Shown: positions 52,501 through 64,000 of the stretch, piece by piece
How positions within the stretch are numbered: position 1 is the first letter of the stretch
How the letters are laid out: each line of letters opens with the position of its first letter
NCBI GenBank assembly: GCA_008711295.1
Contig: VUYV01000069.1
Location: 1,205,200-1,269,199, forward strand
Direction: 5' to 3'
Length of the DNA: 64,000 nucleotides
DNA from: Anarhynchus alexandrinus
Taxonomy: Eukaryota; Chordata; Aves; Charadriiformes; Charadriidae
The notes under the pieces: model-generated
Told to the model about the DNA's origin: nothing
The model's input: the letters and a program-made list of their open reading frames with translations, nothing else
Database searches by the model: none
Position numbers and translations under genes: made by a program

Positions 52501-55500
52501 CCGCTTTCAGAGAGGGGAATTTGGCGATGTGTGTTACTGCCCTGAGGCCTATTTTCACATACTGTATAGCTCTGACTATGAAGTCTTGTACAAAAATATT
52601 TAGTTTTGCAGTGCCTTAGGGGACTTACTTTTAATGGAGTCAGTAGGGAATGCTCTGTATTTCTCCATAAAAAAAGGCACAGTTTTTCTGAGTTTATAAA
52701 AAGCTGTGGATCTCTTTTATTAGATGTTATATTTACCATAGAAACATGAATTTCTATGGTTTGGTATTTGTTTCAGGTTTAGATACTCGTGATGCATCCA
52801 GTCATATGGTATGTCTCTGTATCATTCTTTTGTGTGATTATTAATTGTATTCCAGTATTATTAAAGTAGTATAGATGCAAGCATATAGTTTGATTCAGAA
52901 TTATTAAAGATAACACTTATTTTAGAATGTGTAAACCAGCTAGATTTTGTTTGCTTATTTCATGCATTTTGCCCTGAAAGTGGAACTGTCTTGGACCTAA
53001 AAGGTTCATGAATAGGTACACAGAATTTTAATCCTTGAACATACTTTTTAGCTCTTCTTGGATTGAACGGGAGACTTCTCAGGTGTGGTCTCCAAAACCA
53101 CTTCTAGTGCTTCATCCTTACAGGTTATAATAGAGTTCTTGCAAGAAGGGATCATGGTTCTACTTTGCTACTTCCAAATCTGATTGATGAAGTTAAAGAA
53201 ATACATGAGGTTTAAAGATAATTCAGCTAAAATCAGCTAAATACAGCTTTTTTTTTAGCACAAGTGGAAGTTAGTATGATCAAGGTGCTCAATACTATTA
53301 CTTGTTATTATGGAAGCCAAGCCTTTGTTGTATCATTCTTGTCTTTTACCAAAATAGCTGCTGAAACCTATATGGACAGATTTCTTTGAGTGTGATTCAG
53401 TAAAGTCATGTGGTGTAAGGGAATGCAGAATCACATCTAGTTCTACGATGACCTGCAGACACATTCTATCCTGCTAGGTTTTCATCTCATGATGATTCTA
53501 ATCTAATAGGTTTTGCAGATAAAGCAATGACTGCATTTGATTTCAGGTTGTGTTGTACCGGGGCCTTGAACCCGGTGACTTTTGCCAAGCAGAAATTCCG
53601 GTATCACTGCATCACCCTATAGACCCTAGAAGATGCCCACAAGCAAAGAGGGATTTGATTCCTAACACTTTTCATTAAAATTTACTCTGATAATATTGAC
53701 TATAGTTATTAGATAAGCTTCTGGGTAGTGTGAACAGGTGGTGTCCTCAATCTGCTCCAAATATATTCTAACACACCATGGACCATATTGCAATACTCTC
53801 ACCCACACTGAGAGCATATTTTTTTCTGCACATGCTCTTTATCCACTGGAACTTGTGGAGTAACGTGCCATAGTGTTTCATAGCCTGAGTGTAGAATGGT
53901 TTGGCCTATATGAGGTGCTGGTATTTGGCTTTTTGGCTAGCTCTGTGAATGATGATATCTTTTCCTGCTGTATTCCTCTAAATTTGTCATTATCCCTTTT
54001 TCCCCTCCCCCATTCTTAGGAGAAGATGAAAATAAGGAGCCCTACACAGGATTACAAAGGCTGCTTATAAGTTGAGCAGCCCTGCACACCTATCATTTAA
54101 GGGCTGATATATATGCTACCCATTGATAGGTATATTCTGCTTACCACCGTAGAGTGCTTCTAACTTTGCATTCTTTTTTTTTTTCCTTTTTTTCCTTTGA
54201 TTTATTTCCTTGAACTCTCTTCTGCCAGAAAATAGAAAATATTTATGTAATTTTCAATTTCACTCTTGCATTTTCTCATGCACAAATTCTGTATTTTCCT
54301 TTGATGTAAAGGAATAACAGTAGAATATTGTTTCAGGCTTATTAATATCTATGGTGCTTTTTTTACCTCTCTTTTTCAGTTCCTTGAAATTTAATTTTGT
54401 AGTCACTTTTTGGCAGGCAAAGAAAGGGATGGCACGGTTACTAAATCTTTGGAGAAAAAGCAGAGAGTGGAGTAGAATGTCAATGTGGAAAATTCAAGTG
54501 TAGAATCACAAAATCTGAAAGACAAAGGAAAAATAATATGGGAAGAATATTAAATGTCTGTTGATCCTTGCTAGTGATACTGGCATAAAATATGAAACAT
54601 ATAAGGGAATTTGAGAAACTGAGCTATGAAAGATGGTACTAAAAAAAACTGTTAAGAGAAAATGGCTTGTAATTTTGACACTGGAGAAAACTTCAGAATG
54701 CAGCATTATGAGATGGGGAACATAATAACGAAAGTACAACTTTCTCCTCTGAGAAAATAAATATTATGGACCTGACATAGGTAAGATGGAGAAGTATGGT
54801 GAATCTGTCTCATCAACAGGAGGATTACGAGGCTAACAGGTAGACTTCATTTCCCATGACAGGGGATAGAACACAGTACGAAATAACATATTCTGAACTG
54901 AGGAAGGTACCTGAGCTGCGTGTTCTGAGCTACCGGGACAGCTAAAATTTACACTGTGATCTTAACCTTACTTGCTGTGATTATGAAAACCTTCCAAGCA
55001 TTTTATTCTGTACAGAGAAGATGGATGTAAAGCACAGACCTAAGCCTGAAAATGATGTGCTAGGATTACATACACTGGAATGGAACCAAGAGATGAACAG
55101 AGTAAAATATAATACAATTTACACTGGCTTTAGAAGTTAAAGCATAGTCTGATTAATCTTCATTTGTGCCAAATAAATAAACTTTAGTGTTACTAGGAAT
55201 CAGCTCCTTTCTTCTATCAGAAATGCTTCTATCAATCAGAACTGTTAAAATCAAACCCTGCATCTCTAACAATGTTACTGTTTTTAATCCAGCTTTATTA
55301 ATAAGGGTTTACTTGCATCATAGTCAAAAACACTGCTGATATAAGTAGAAAAGTACTGAATAATTAATAAATAATTATGAATAAATAATTAATGAATAAT
55401 TAATAAAAAAATGAAATTACTTAGAAGTATTTACAACTAGCGCAGTCTATACTGTAACAATATCAGAGAAATAAAGAAATAATAAATTTAGTGAAAAATG

Positions 55501-55666
55501 AAAGAGTAGGAGGTCTTTGTAGAGAACTTCGGAGTCAGTTGCATATTCCTATTTGTATGTTTGTCGTGAGGCTGGAAATGATTACTAATACCAGGGTAGA
55601 TCTAAATGATGTACTGCATTCTCTGCCAGGATATAAGCTGGCATACTGACTTTGGTTATGACAGTC
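46551..55666. other. Gene-free AT-rich stretch
   Basis: No recognisable exon or RNA gene. A 124-codon minus-strand frame at 46945-47319 lacks any family motif. A small GC-richer patch lies near 50030-50130. At 53545-53640 there is a tRNA-like pair of boxes on the minus strand (see findings). Near the right end is an AATAATT-rich simple repeat (55358-55410). Confidence 0.55.
55358..55410 (+). repeat. Imperfect (TAATAAT)n AT-rich repeat
   Basis: Runs of taattaataaataat with small variations over about 50 bases. Confidence 0.75.
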
Positions 55667-56194
55667 TGTGGTGGGTTGACCCCAGCCAGCAACTAAGCAC
55701 CCACCAGCTGCTTGCTCAGTTGGGGGGATCAGCAAGATGAGCAAGAATAAGAGAAAACTTGAGAAAAACTCGTGGGTTGAGCTAAAGACAGTTTGATAAG
55801 TGAAGGAAAGAGAGGGAAAAAAAAGCGATGCAAAGGTTATCACTCATCACCTCCCACAAGCAGACCAATGCCCAGCTTGTCTCTGAGCAACAGCTAGTTT
55901 GGAAAAAACAAACTCCCAATTTCTTTGTTGCTGAGCATGATGTTACACAGCTTGGAATATCCCTTTGGTCAATTTGGATCAGCTGTCCTGACTGTGTTCC
56001 CTCCCAATCTCCTGCTCACTCCCAGCCTACTCGCTGATAGTGGGCAGAGTGAGAAACACAGAAAGCCTTGATGCAGTTGCTCAGCAATAGCTAAAACATT
56101 GGTCTGTATCAACACCGTTTAGTCACAGATTCAAAACAGCATCATACGGGCTGCTGTGAAGAAAGTTAACCCCACCGCAGCCAGACCCACTACA
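55667..56194 (-). mobile_element. Solo LTR 'B', same family as LTR A, inverted
   Basis: The 528-base block starts TGTGGTGGG and ends CCACTACA on the plus strand, i.e. TG...CA ends. Its reverse complement matches LTR A block by block (tgaccaaagggatattcca, catcatgctcag, ctcaaccca, gctggggt), so the LTR lies in minus orientation. It is more decayed than LTR A in its control sites: the CRE-like site reads taacatcat, the TATA-like box is replaced by a non-TATA sequence, and ATTAAA has become ATCAAA. No internal ERV sequence adjoins it and the flanking pentamers (cagtc, ctctc) differ, so the target-site duplication is not recognisable. Confidence 0.87.
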
Positions 56195-59100
56195 CTCTCT
56201 CATCACAGGAACTTTACACTTTGAAATGTGTAACGGCAGTGGTGTTCGTCTGAGCCGTAAAAGGCATGGACACCAATGAAAGGTATTACTGGTGACAGTC
56301 ATTACCAAACAAAAGATATTCTCGAAATACTTAAATGCTACATGGCAACTCTTAAGGGAATTGGATAGCAAAAGACATAAACACAACCCTTTCAGTGTTT
56401 TAAATATTCTGCTCAATTTTCATTTTGTCCCTTTCATCCTTTCTTCCTTGGAAGGTATGTCTTGCTGACGTAAGTAGCCTTATGTGCCGCATGCAGGAAG
56501 ACAAGGAATTAACATGGGAGATTGAACCAATCTTCCAGAAATACCTGCGCTTGACTGCCTGCTCCTTCCTCCTGCTGGAGCTTACTGCTCTGGTAGGAGG
56601 GAAGACAGAACAAAGTGCCTGCTCGTGCCTTAGCCATAGGGTGCAGAGTCTGTCATCTATCTTAAAACCATCTCTGCATGCCACTTAAGTTAAGCTGCAG
56701 GACGCTGTACAGACACACCTGAGGCACAAGCACAAAATCCTTCCGGCAGACTCTATTGCAGGGGGAGTAATTTCGGAGAGAAGGAGCCAGAGACTCCTTG
56801 GACTGACACCTTAGGTTTCACAAGTGCTTTTCTGTCTGTGCCTCTGTATAATAAATTAAAGTAATCATTAAGTTAACCTCACTGTCGTGGTGATCAAAAT
56901 GGTTTGGAAGGCATTACAGGCTGTTTAATACAGGGTGATTTTCAATGCTTATGACATTTACTAATTTGTAAAACAAATGATGCAATTCTTATAGCTTTGC
57001 ATCTCTTCATTCATCAGCTGAATGATTAAAGTTTGTGTCAATTCTACTATGGTAAACAGGCAAATCAAATCTTTACCTATACTGGAACAAACAAGACAAC
57101 TTTTGTCCTTGCCTGAAGGGACAATGTCATTGCCTTGAGCTTACATCTATCATTACCATCAGTTAATTAGGATGAAGAAAAGCTTTAAACTCCCTCACTC
57201 TAATTTATCATTCAGGACTTCTCCAAGCATTAATAGAACTGTCAATCATTTCAGTCTTTCAAAAATGTTTATAAAAACTATTGTAAGTATTTTTTCTGTA
57301 GGGTTCAATGGCAGGAGGTAGTGAGTCCCTTCTGTGTGTTGACATTTGAGCTTTAACTCAAAAATGCTTTCTTAAGCTCCTTCTAATCTCATTTTATCTG
57401 TTGAAACAATGTCATCTTTCTCTTGGAGAAGCAGCGCTCTCCTACTTCAGTTAAAGATATTCCTAAAAAGTTCTGGTAAACAAAGAAATAAAACCATAAC
57501 ATCTAAACCAATTATTTTTAAAGTCTAGTAATAAAAAGCTGTGTTATTTAATGTAATAAAACATTTAATTTTGATATGATTTGTCAAAATAAACAGAATT
57601 CAAAGTTTTTCATCCTTAAAGTTTTAAAACCATGACTTTGGGTCAATGAAGCCCACAGAGCAAAGGTGTGAGCTTTCTCCAATCACAAAAGAAAACAGCT
57701 GTTTTGGTGGCATTTTTTCACCACCTTTGATTTGCTGTGGATAAATATTTTCTTTCTTTTGGGATGCAAAAGAAGGCTGCAGAAAGAAGAGTATGTGATG
57801 GGAAACTATGGGTGAGTGAAACAGCAACCAGCTGTGGAAATGCTAGCTGCTGGGAAAAGGCAGTTACCATGCAAAATTAATTCCCATTTTACACAGGCCA
57901 AAAATCACCTCTGGAAATTATATCCTGTGTGTAAACTCTGTGGGTGTTCACATATACACATAAAATTGAGCAAACAAGAGACTTGCTTGCAAATGCCAAA
58001 TCATCCTACTTTAACCTTACCAGTTTATAAATAAATGCTTGATTTTAATCCTGGAGTAGGTTTCTAAGAGCAGAGAACACTGAAAACTGTTTTGAGCAAC
58101 CTTTAGCCTCTATTTATAGTATTCCAAAAATCAAATGTCATACACATCAACATCAAACACAGCACTTCAACAGGAACCCACTTTACCATAAAATACCACC
58201 ATAACAATCTCTCTGATTTTTTTTATATCTTATTTACACTTTTAAAATGTGGAATAACTGCATTTTGCAATAGCGGTGTAACCATGATAAGTTTCAAGAC
58301 ATAGAGAAAGAACGAGCAGTATAAAGTAGCAGTATCTTTTACCAGACCCATGGTTGTAGCTGGAAGAAAAAAGGTTTCAGGCGCATAAGCCCTCCAGATG
58401 TAGAAGCAACATAGTTCAAACTAAGCAAACGCCAGGAATAATTACTCTTAGTTTAAGTTAATTATATTGATAAGACAATCCAAGAAGAAAACTAGGTGTT
58501 TACTACCTATGAGAAATAAGGGCCTGGCAGCAAAGGGAAGAAACAATGTTTGGATCAGTGTGAGACAGAGACACACATCATTACCTCCTGCAGATGGAAG
58601 CAGTGCAGATTATAACATGCCGTGAAACCAGTGTTTCTACTAAATCCGCTGGTTTTGGTGTCCAGTGGAATAAAGAATCGTAGTTCCCAGCCTCTTCTTC
58701 TGAGGTTGAAGTTGTTTTAAGTTTATTGCTCTTCCTTGAACATCAGGACTGAGAGGTCAGAGATGGTGTGGTTGTGTAGTGGAAAGCGTTCCCCCTACTG
58801 CTCACCAGGTGTTTCTGTCCTTTATTGCTTGTCTGCCAGTTTGTTCTGTTTTGCAGCAGTTGCTTGGTTTCATCCAGAAAAGACATTTGATGCATCAGAT
58901 GAAGCATTTCTAAAGTGTCTCTAACTGCTCCTTTAGGGTTAGAGTGAACACCCTAGTGGCACTGGATATGTGTTGAACTAAACCAAGACAAAGAATTTTA
59001 ACTGTCCTTCTGTTTTTTCACTAGTAAGAAATTCAAAATAGCATGGATAAATTATCCTATTTCCAGCATGTGCCACTCTTTCTGGTAAGTAGAAATACTT

Positions 59101-59793
59101 TACTCGTTATGTGTCTCTGCAAACAAGGGTGACAGGTTTTGTATACCTGTTCTCATTTGAGTTATGTGGTATTTTTCTTCTGGTGTAGTGTTATATATTC
59201 AGCCCAAGTTTGCTTTGACCATTTTCTCCATTAGTTGGTCTATAACATTAAATTTTAAGGAATATTCTTGGTATTTACTAAGCCATAAAGCCAAAGGGAG
59301 ACTGGTTTATGGTCGCTGATGCTAGGCTTAAAGCATTTCTATAAATGGGGTTATTCTTCATCGGGAATGCCACAACCAGCACTTTTTTCAAAAGATCAAT
59401 TAGAATAAAAAATGTTATAATTCTACCATTTATAAATACTAAAAAATAAAGGAATTGCTGCACATGAACTTTCTGATTGCTGTGCTAAGCCAAATAAGTG
59501 CCATTTTCTCTTTCAGAACTATACTTCATGCTGACTATTGAACAGTCATATCGATACTTGAGAAGAAATAACATAGGTGTGTGAAGAATTATTTAAATGC
59601 AGTAAAATAGGAGTTTTGCACTGAAGTAAGAGAGAAAGCATGAAAGAGACATAATATTTCCTAAAAATACATACTATCCAATTATGTTGACTTAATAGTT
59701 AAATCAATATAGCAATTGAACATCTTTATAAAAGAATGAAAGAGGACACCTAAAAAAAAAAGTGTTGCAAAGGAGAACCTTAGGACATTTGTT
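56195..59793. other. Gene-free stretch
   Basis: No recognisable exon. About 56430-56800 is somewhat GC-richer with short opposing frames on both strands but no motif. About 57010-57270 is AT-rich with several homeodomain-type TAATTA/TCAATCA words. Nothing else supported. Confidence 0.5.
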
Positions 59794-59850
59794 AGAATAG
59801 AATAGAATAGAATAGAATAGAACAGAACAGAACAGAACAGAATAGAATAG
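59794..59850 (+). repeat. (AATAG)n pentanucleotide repeat at a CR1 3' end
   Basis: About eleven pentamers in the order AATAG (about five), AACAG (about four), then AATAG again (two). On the CR1 strand this is a TATTC/TGTTC array directly after the LINE 3' end, so it probably grew from the short tail repeat of that CR1 copy. Confidence 0.9.
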
Positions 59851-61128
59851 TTCTAATTGGAAGGGACCTACAATGATCATCTAGTCCAACTGCCTAACCA
59901 TTTCAGGGCTGACCAAAAGCTAATGCATGTTGTTAAGGGCATTGTCCAAATGCCTCAAACACTGACAGGCTTGGGGCATCCACCACTTCTCTAGGAAGCC
60001 TGTTCCAGTGTTTGACCACCCTCTCATTAAAGGAATGCTTCCTAATGTCCAGTTTAAACCTCCTCTGATACAGCTTTGAACCATTTCCATGTGTTCTGTG
60101 CCTGGATACCAGGGAGAAGAGCTCAGCAGCTCCCTCTCCCCTTCCCTCCTCAGGAAGCTGTAGGGAGCAATGAGATCGCCCCTCCTCTGTACTGGCTCCA
60201 ACAGGTCCATATCCTTCTTATGTTGGGGACTCCAGAGCTGGACACAGTACTCCAGGCAGGGCCTCAGGACAGTGGAGTAGAGGGAGAGAATCACCTCCCT
60301 TGACCTGCTGGCCAAGCTTCTTTTGATGCAGCCGAGGATACAGTTGGCCTTCTGGGCTGTGAGCGCACATTTATGGCTCATGTTGAGTTTCTCATCCACC
60401 AACACCCCCAAGTCCTTCTCCTCAGGGCTGCTCTCTGCTCAGCCTCTATTTGTGCATGGGATTGCCCCAGCCCACGTGCAGGACCTTGCACTTGGCCTTG
60501 TTGAACTTCATGAGGTTTGCATGGGCCCACTTCTCAAGCCTGTCTAGATCCCTCTGGATGACATCCATCCCCTCCAGTGTGTCAACTGCTCTACACAGCT
60601 CAGTGTCATCAGAAACTTGCTGTGGGTGCACTCAATCCCAACATCCATGTCACCAACAAAGATGTTAAAGAGCACTGGTCCCAGTACCAACCCCTGAGGA
60701 ACACCACTTGTCACTACTCACCACTTGGACATGGAGACGTTGACTGCAACTCTTTGAGTGCGACTGTCCAGCCAGTTCCTTATCCACTGAGTGGTCCATT
60801 GGTCAAATCCTTGTCTCTCCAATTTAGAGTCAAGGATGTTATGCAGAACAGTGTCAAATCCTTTGCACAAGTCCAAGTAGATGACATCAGTTGCTCTCCC
60901 CTTATCCACCAATGCTGTAACGCTGTCATAGAAGGCCACCAAATTTGTCAGGCACGATTTGTCCTTAGTGAAGCCATGTTGGCTGCCACCAACCACCTCC
61001 TTGTTTTCCATGTGCCTTAGCAGAATTTCCAGGAGGATCTGCTCCATGATCTTGCCAGGCACAGAGGTGAGACTGACTGGCCTGTAGTTCCCCAGGTCTT
61101 CTTTTTTATGCTTTTTAAAATCATAGCC
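59851..61128 (-). mobile_element. CR1 LINE copy 'c', 3' half with RT and tail
   Basis: On the minus strand the copy runs from the reverse transcriptase to the LINE 3' end. From 61131 down: [37 protein letters not shown], motif A as [11 protein letters not shown], then a region with DD in VSDDTEL (the usual FADD changed), [51 protein letters not shown] and the C-terminal tail. The frame is broken at several points (stops and shifts near 60720, 60640 and 60430). It is 5'-truncated at about 61128, as usual for CR1, and inactive. Confidence 0.93.
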
Positions 61129-62108
61129 CAATGCTGCAATCTACCTAGATCCCTCTGCAAGGCCTTCTGTCCCTCAAGAGAGTCAACAGCACCTTTCAGT
61201 TTGGTATCATCAGCAAACTTGCTAGTGGTGCATTCAACTCCTGCATATTATCCTGTTGATAAATATATTAAACAGAAGTGTCCCTAGAATTGAATCCTGA
61301 GGATCACCGCTGGTCACTGGTTACCATCCAGATGTAGCCCCATTCACTACAACCCTTTGTGCCCTGCGGTTCAGCCAGTTCTTTGCCCAGCTCATAGTGT
61401 ACCTGCTTAACTCACAGCTGGACAGCAGAAGGACACTGTGAGGAACAGTACCAAAAGCCTAACTAAAATCCAGAAAGACTACGTGCACTGCCTCCCCTTC
61501 ATCCACTAGGCAGGTGACCTTATTGTAGAAAGATATCAAATTAGTTAGACAAGACCTTCCCTTTGTGAACTCATGTTGACTGTGCCTCATAACTGCATTG
61601 TCCCTTGAATGCCTTTCAGTACCACCCAGTATGATCTTTTCCATAATCTTTCCAGGAACTGAGGTTAGACTAACAGGTCTGTAGTTTCCTGGGTCTTCCC
61701 TCTTGCCCTTCTTTGGAATAATATTGGCTAGCTTCCAGTTGTCAGGGACCTCCCCAGACTCCCAAGACCTTTGGTAAATGATTGAGATGGGTCCTGCTCT
61801 AACATCTGCTAGCTCCTTCAGTACACTGGGATGAATCAGGCCCCACGGACCTGAGAACACTCAGCTGATACAGCTGGTCCCTTAAAATGTCAGTGTCCAC
61901 AAATGGAAAGTCACTGTTCCTGCTGTCATGGTCCTTTAACTCACAGGACCAGGCAGCCCAAGGTCTATCATTAATATTAAAGACTGAGACAAAAAAAGCA
62001 TTGAATGCCTCTGCTTTTTCTTAATCTCTATTTGTCAGGTGACCATCTTCACTGAGTATTGGTCCAATTTTTCCTTAGACCTTCTCTTACTATTAACATA
62101 CTTAAAAA
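61129..62108 (-). mobile_element. CR1 LINE copy 'd', RT region lacking the 3' end
   Basis: A second, more diverged CR1 in the same orientation. The minus strand encodes the segment upstream of RT (WGLIHPSVLKELADV, QRSWESGEVPDNWKLANIIP), the same [20 protein letters not shown] motif as copy c, EFTKGRSCLTNLISF, VFLDFS, and, beyond a break, FADDTKL (about 61190-61210). Both copies therefore contain the same RT segment, so this is not one element. Copy d ends at about 61130, well before the LINE 3' end, exactly where copy c begins. Upstream sequence fades at about 62108. Confidence 0.92.
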
Positions 62109-64000
62109 AAGAAAAAAAAATTATCCCAGATAATTTATCTTTCTGTCTCAGACTTAGATCCTCTACTTCCATCTCTGGCAAAACTTCTCTAGAAAAGCTG
62201 TCAGACTTGGAATTAAGTACAAGTAGAAATATGGAGTTAGATCCTTCTCAGCTGCCTTGCTTTGGATCCATTTTATCAGAGTTTTTTCTCAAGTGATTGC
62301 ACAGAAGTATTTTCATGAGCCAAGTTCTCAAGATGTTTGATGTGGTCAGTGCTCTCCTTGTGAGAAGGATGAAGTAAGTACCTGGAGGCACAACCTGATG
62401 CCTCGTGCTAAACCACATCTTACTCCTCAATTGTTCCATTGTACTAAGCGTGTGCATTCATAAAGTGAAGATCAATTTAAGATAAGTAAAGTGGCATAGA
62501 TCGGCTCTTACTACTCATATTCCTCTATGGCCCGAAAGAAATCAAATTCCTTTTCAGTAGCTCTCTGAAGTGTCGAACACCTCTGTTAGTGCAGGGTGTT
62601 TATGTAATATGTGGATTTCCTTAAATGATTCAAAATAAATTTTATAAACTATTAATTCACTATAAAGATAATTTGTAAACTTTCATGACATTTCTTGTTG
62701 AAAGTGGCATGCAGGTAAAGGTCAGCTTCCAAACATTGCCAATAAAAATCCCTTCAGAAGATTAAACTGAATAATCTACAACAAAATAACTGCGTTTTTT
62801 TATTATATCTCAAAATGTCATGATCACAGACAAGAAATCTGCCTTAGCAGTTACATTGTGTAAATCAACCAATGTCTGCGCTGTCTCTTATATTTTCATT
62901 ATCAAATACAAATTTCACTCAAGGAATAAATGTCGGCTAGTAAATTTTTGAATGTCATAAACATATTCATGAGTTCTACTCTAAATATTTTAGTACACCA
63001 TAAAGGGAATAGATACACCTCTTATCCATAAAATACAGATTTATGCCACAGCAAAACCCCCACTTTTATAACCCTACTAATAGTATTTTAAATCCAAGCT
63101 GGGCTATGATACATAATAAATTGTTAGTTGTGCCATTAGATCATGCCAGCTGCAACACAGTGTTAAGGCCCAATAAGAGATGACTGTAATTAGTGTAATT
63201 TAAACACATTAGCTAAAAACTGCAATAAATATTTCAGAAGTTATGCACTTGACATTTTTAACTTAAATAGCACAAATATGCCATTTAGATATGTGTGTTT
63301 GTATTGCCTATTGTACGTGATTTTAGATCTCTTCACTTTCCTAGTAGTGCACGTAAGACAGTCATCGACCATTATTTTATAAAGTTAGCTCTGAACTTCA
63401 GTGATTAAATTAAATTCCCTGTGGAGACCCACCGTACACATACCTTAAGCCTGACTTAAGGGCAGTCTGCAAATGCAGATAAGCAAATGAGTGTATACAT
63501 CATTTCTGAAGAGGATTCATAGGATAGTCTTTAACAATTATGTGAGATGATTAACAGGCTCCCAAGCATTCTGGACAGAATGTACCACATGGATATAGTC
63601 ACTGGTATCCTGCCAAAACTGCATGCACTGAAGGAAGTCCCATTAGCAAAGACAAATGAAATAAAAACTCAACTTGTCCAGATGATTAAAAAAGATCATA
63701 TTGAATAAATTCAGAGACCAGCTGACTGGTCTAACTGTATGGCTACTGTTGTAAAACTAAATTGTCTTGAAGATTAAAATAAAATCATCAAACATGGTCT
63801 CAGTTAAAAGGTCACATCATGCTTCAGAATGCAGATTATCTTCAGCATTTTACATGAATCAAGAGTTCCAGCAATCTCAGTTCTGTGGAAAGAACCCAAA
63901 TTACCTCATCTGCAGGGACACTAGTAAGACTCTGGTTTTATTTTATTTTATTTTATAATTTAATTTAACTTCATTTAATCTCATCTCACATTTTATATAT
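62109..64000. other. Gene-free stretch to window end
   Basis: No recognisable exon. AT-rich, with conserved-element-like words near 62640-62780 and 63120-63250 and a TTTTA-type repeat at the end. Confidence 0.5.
63936..63981 (+). repeat. (ATTTT)n / degenerate ATTTA repeat
   Basis: About four ATTTT units followed by imperfect AATTTA/CATTTA units. Confidence 0.85.

Noticed and set aside
60076..61020. Plus-strand frames of 75-147 codons
   Set aside because: They are antisense shadows of the minus-strand CR1 ORF2 remnants.
1..64000. CRISPR arrays, operons, bacterial mobile elements or a novel defence system
   Set aside because: No regularly spaced repeats, ribosome binding sites or clustered long frames; the repeats present are avian LINE and ERV types.

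Overview
The window reads as vertebrate nuclear DNA from a bird. It is AT-rich and CpG-poor, has no operon-like coding structure, and carries avian-type interspersed repeats: CR1 LINE fragments, solo long terminal repeats (LTRs) of an ERV-L-like type, and a decayed pol/gag-like endogenous retrovirus (ERV) fragment. I found no convincing exon of a host protein-coding gene and no RNA gene. The long stretches between repeats look like intergenic or intronic sequence. The species is not determined. Two bases are N (3746 and 16132).

Layout. 1-9.6 kb: no gene; a small CpG-rich patch at about 411-600. 9647-10014: 3'-terminal CR1 fragment on the minus strand. 10-25.2 kb: no gene; a polypyrimidine tract (13372-13431), two adjacent short tandem duplications (18021-18093) and an unexplained GC-richer block (21690-22130). 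25168-25749: solo LTR 'A' on the plus strand with a recognisable core promoter, followed by a CR1 fragment lacking both ends (25874-26117). 26.1-34.6 kb: no gene; a perfect 14-bp-stem hairpin (27212-27244). 34599 to about 35020: a possible third LTR of another family. 42.66-46.55 kb: dead ERV fragment on the plus strand, with RT, connection, RNase H and integrase remnants followed, unexpectedly, by gag-like sequence. 55667-56194: solo LTR 'B', homologous to LTR A but inverted. 59794-62108: pentanucleotide repeat plus two minus-strand CR1 pieces abutting each other. 62.1-64 kb: no gene.

Nothing here works together as a functional pathway. The story is one of transposable elements: every retroviral or LINE reading frame is broken by stops and frameshifts, and the RT active site of the ERV is mutated. 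The most informative points are the pol-then-gag-like order of the ERV, the pair of related solo LTRs in opposite orientation about 30 kb apart (one keeping CRE-like, TATA-like and poly(A) signals, the other having lost them), and the doubled CR1 locus. I did not find a new biological system.
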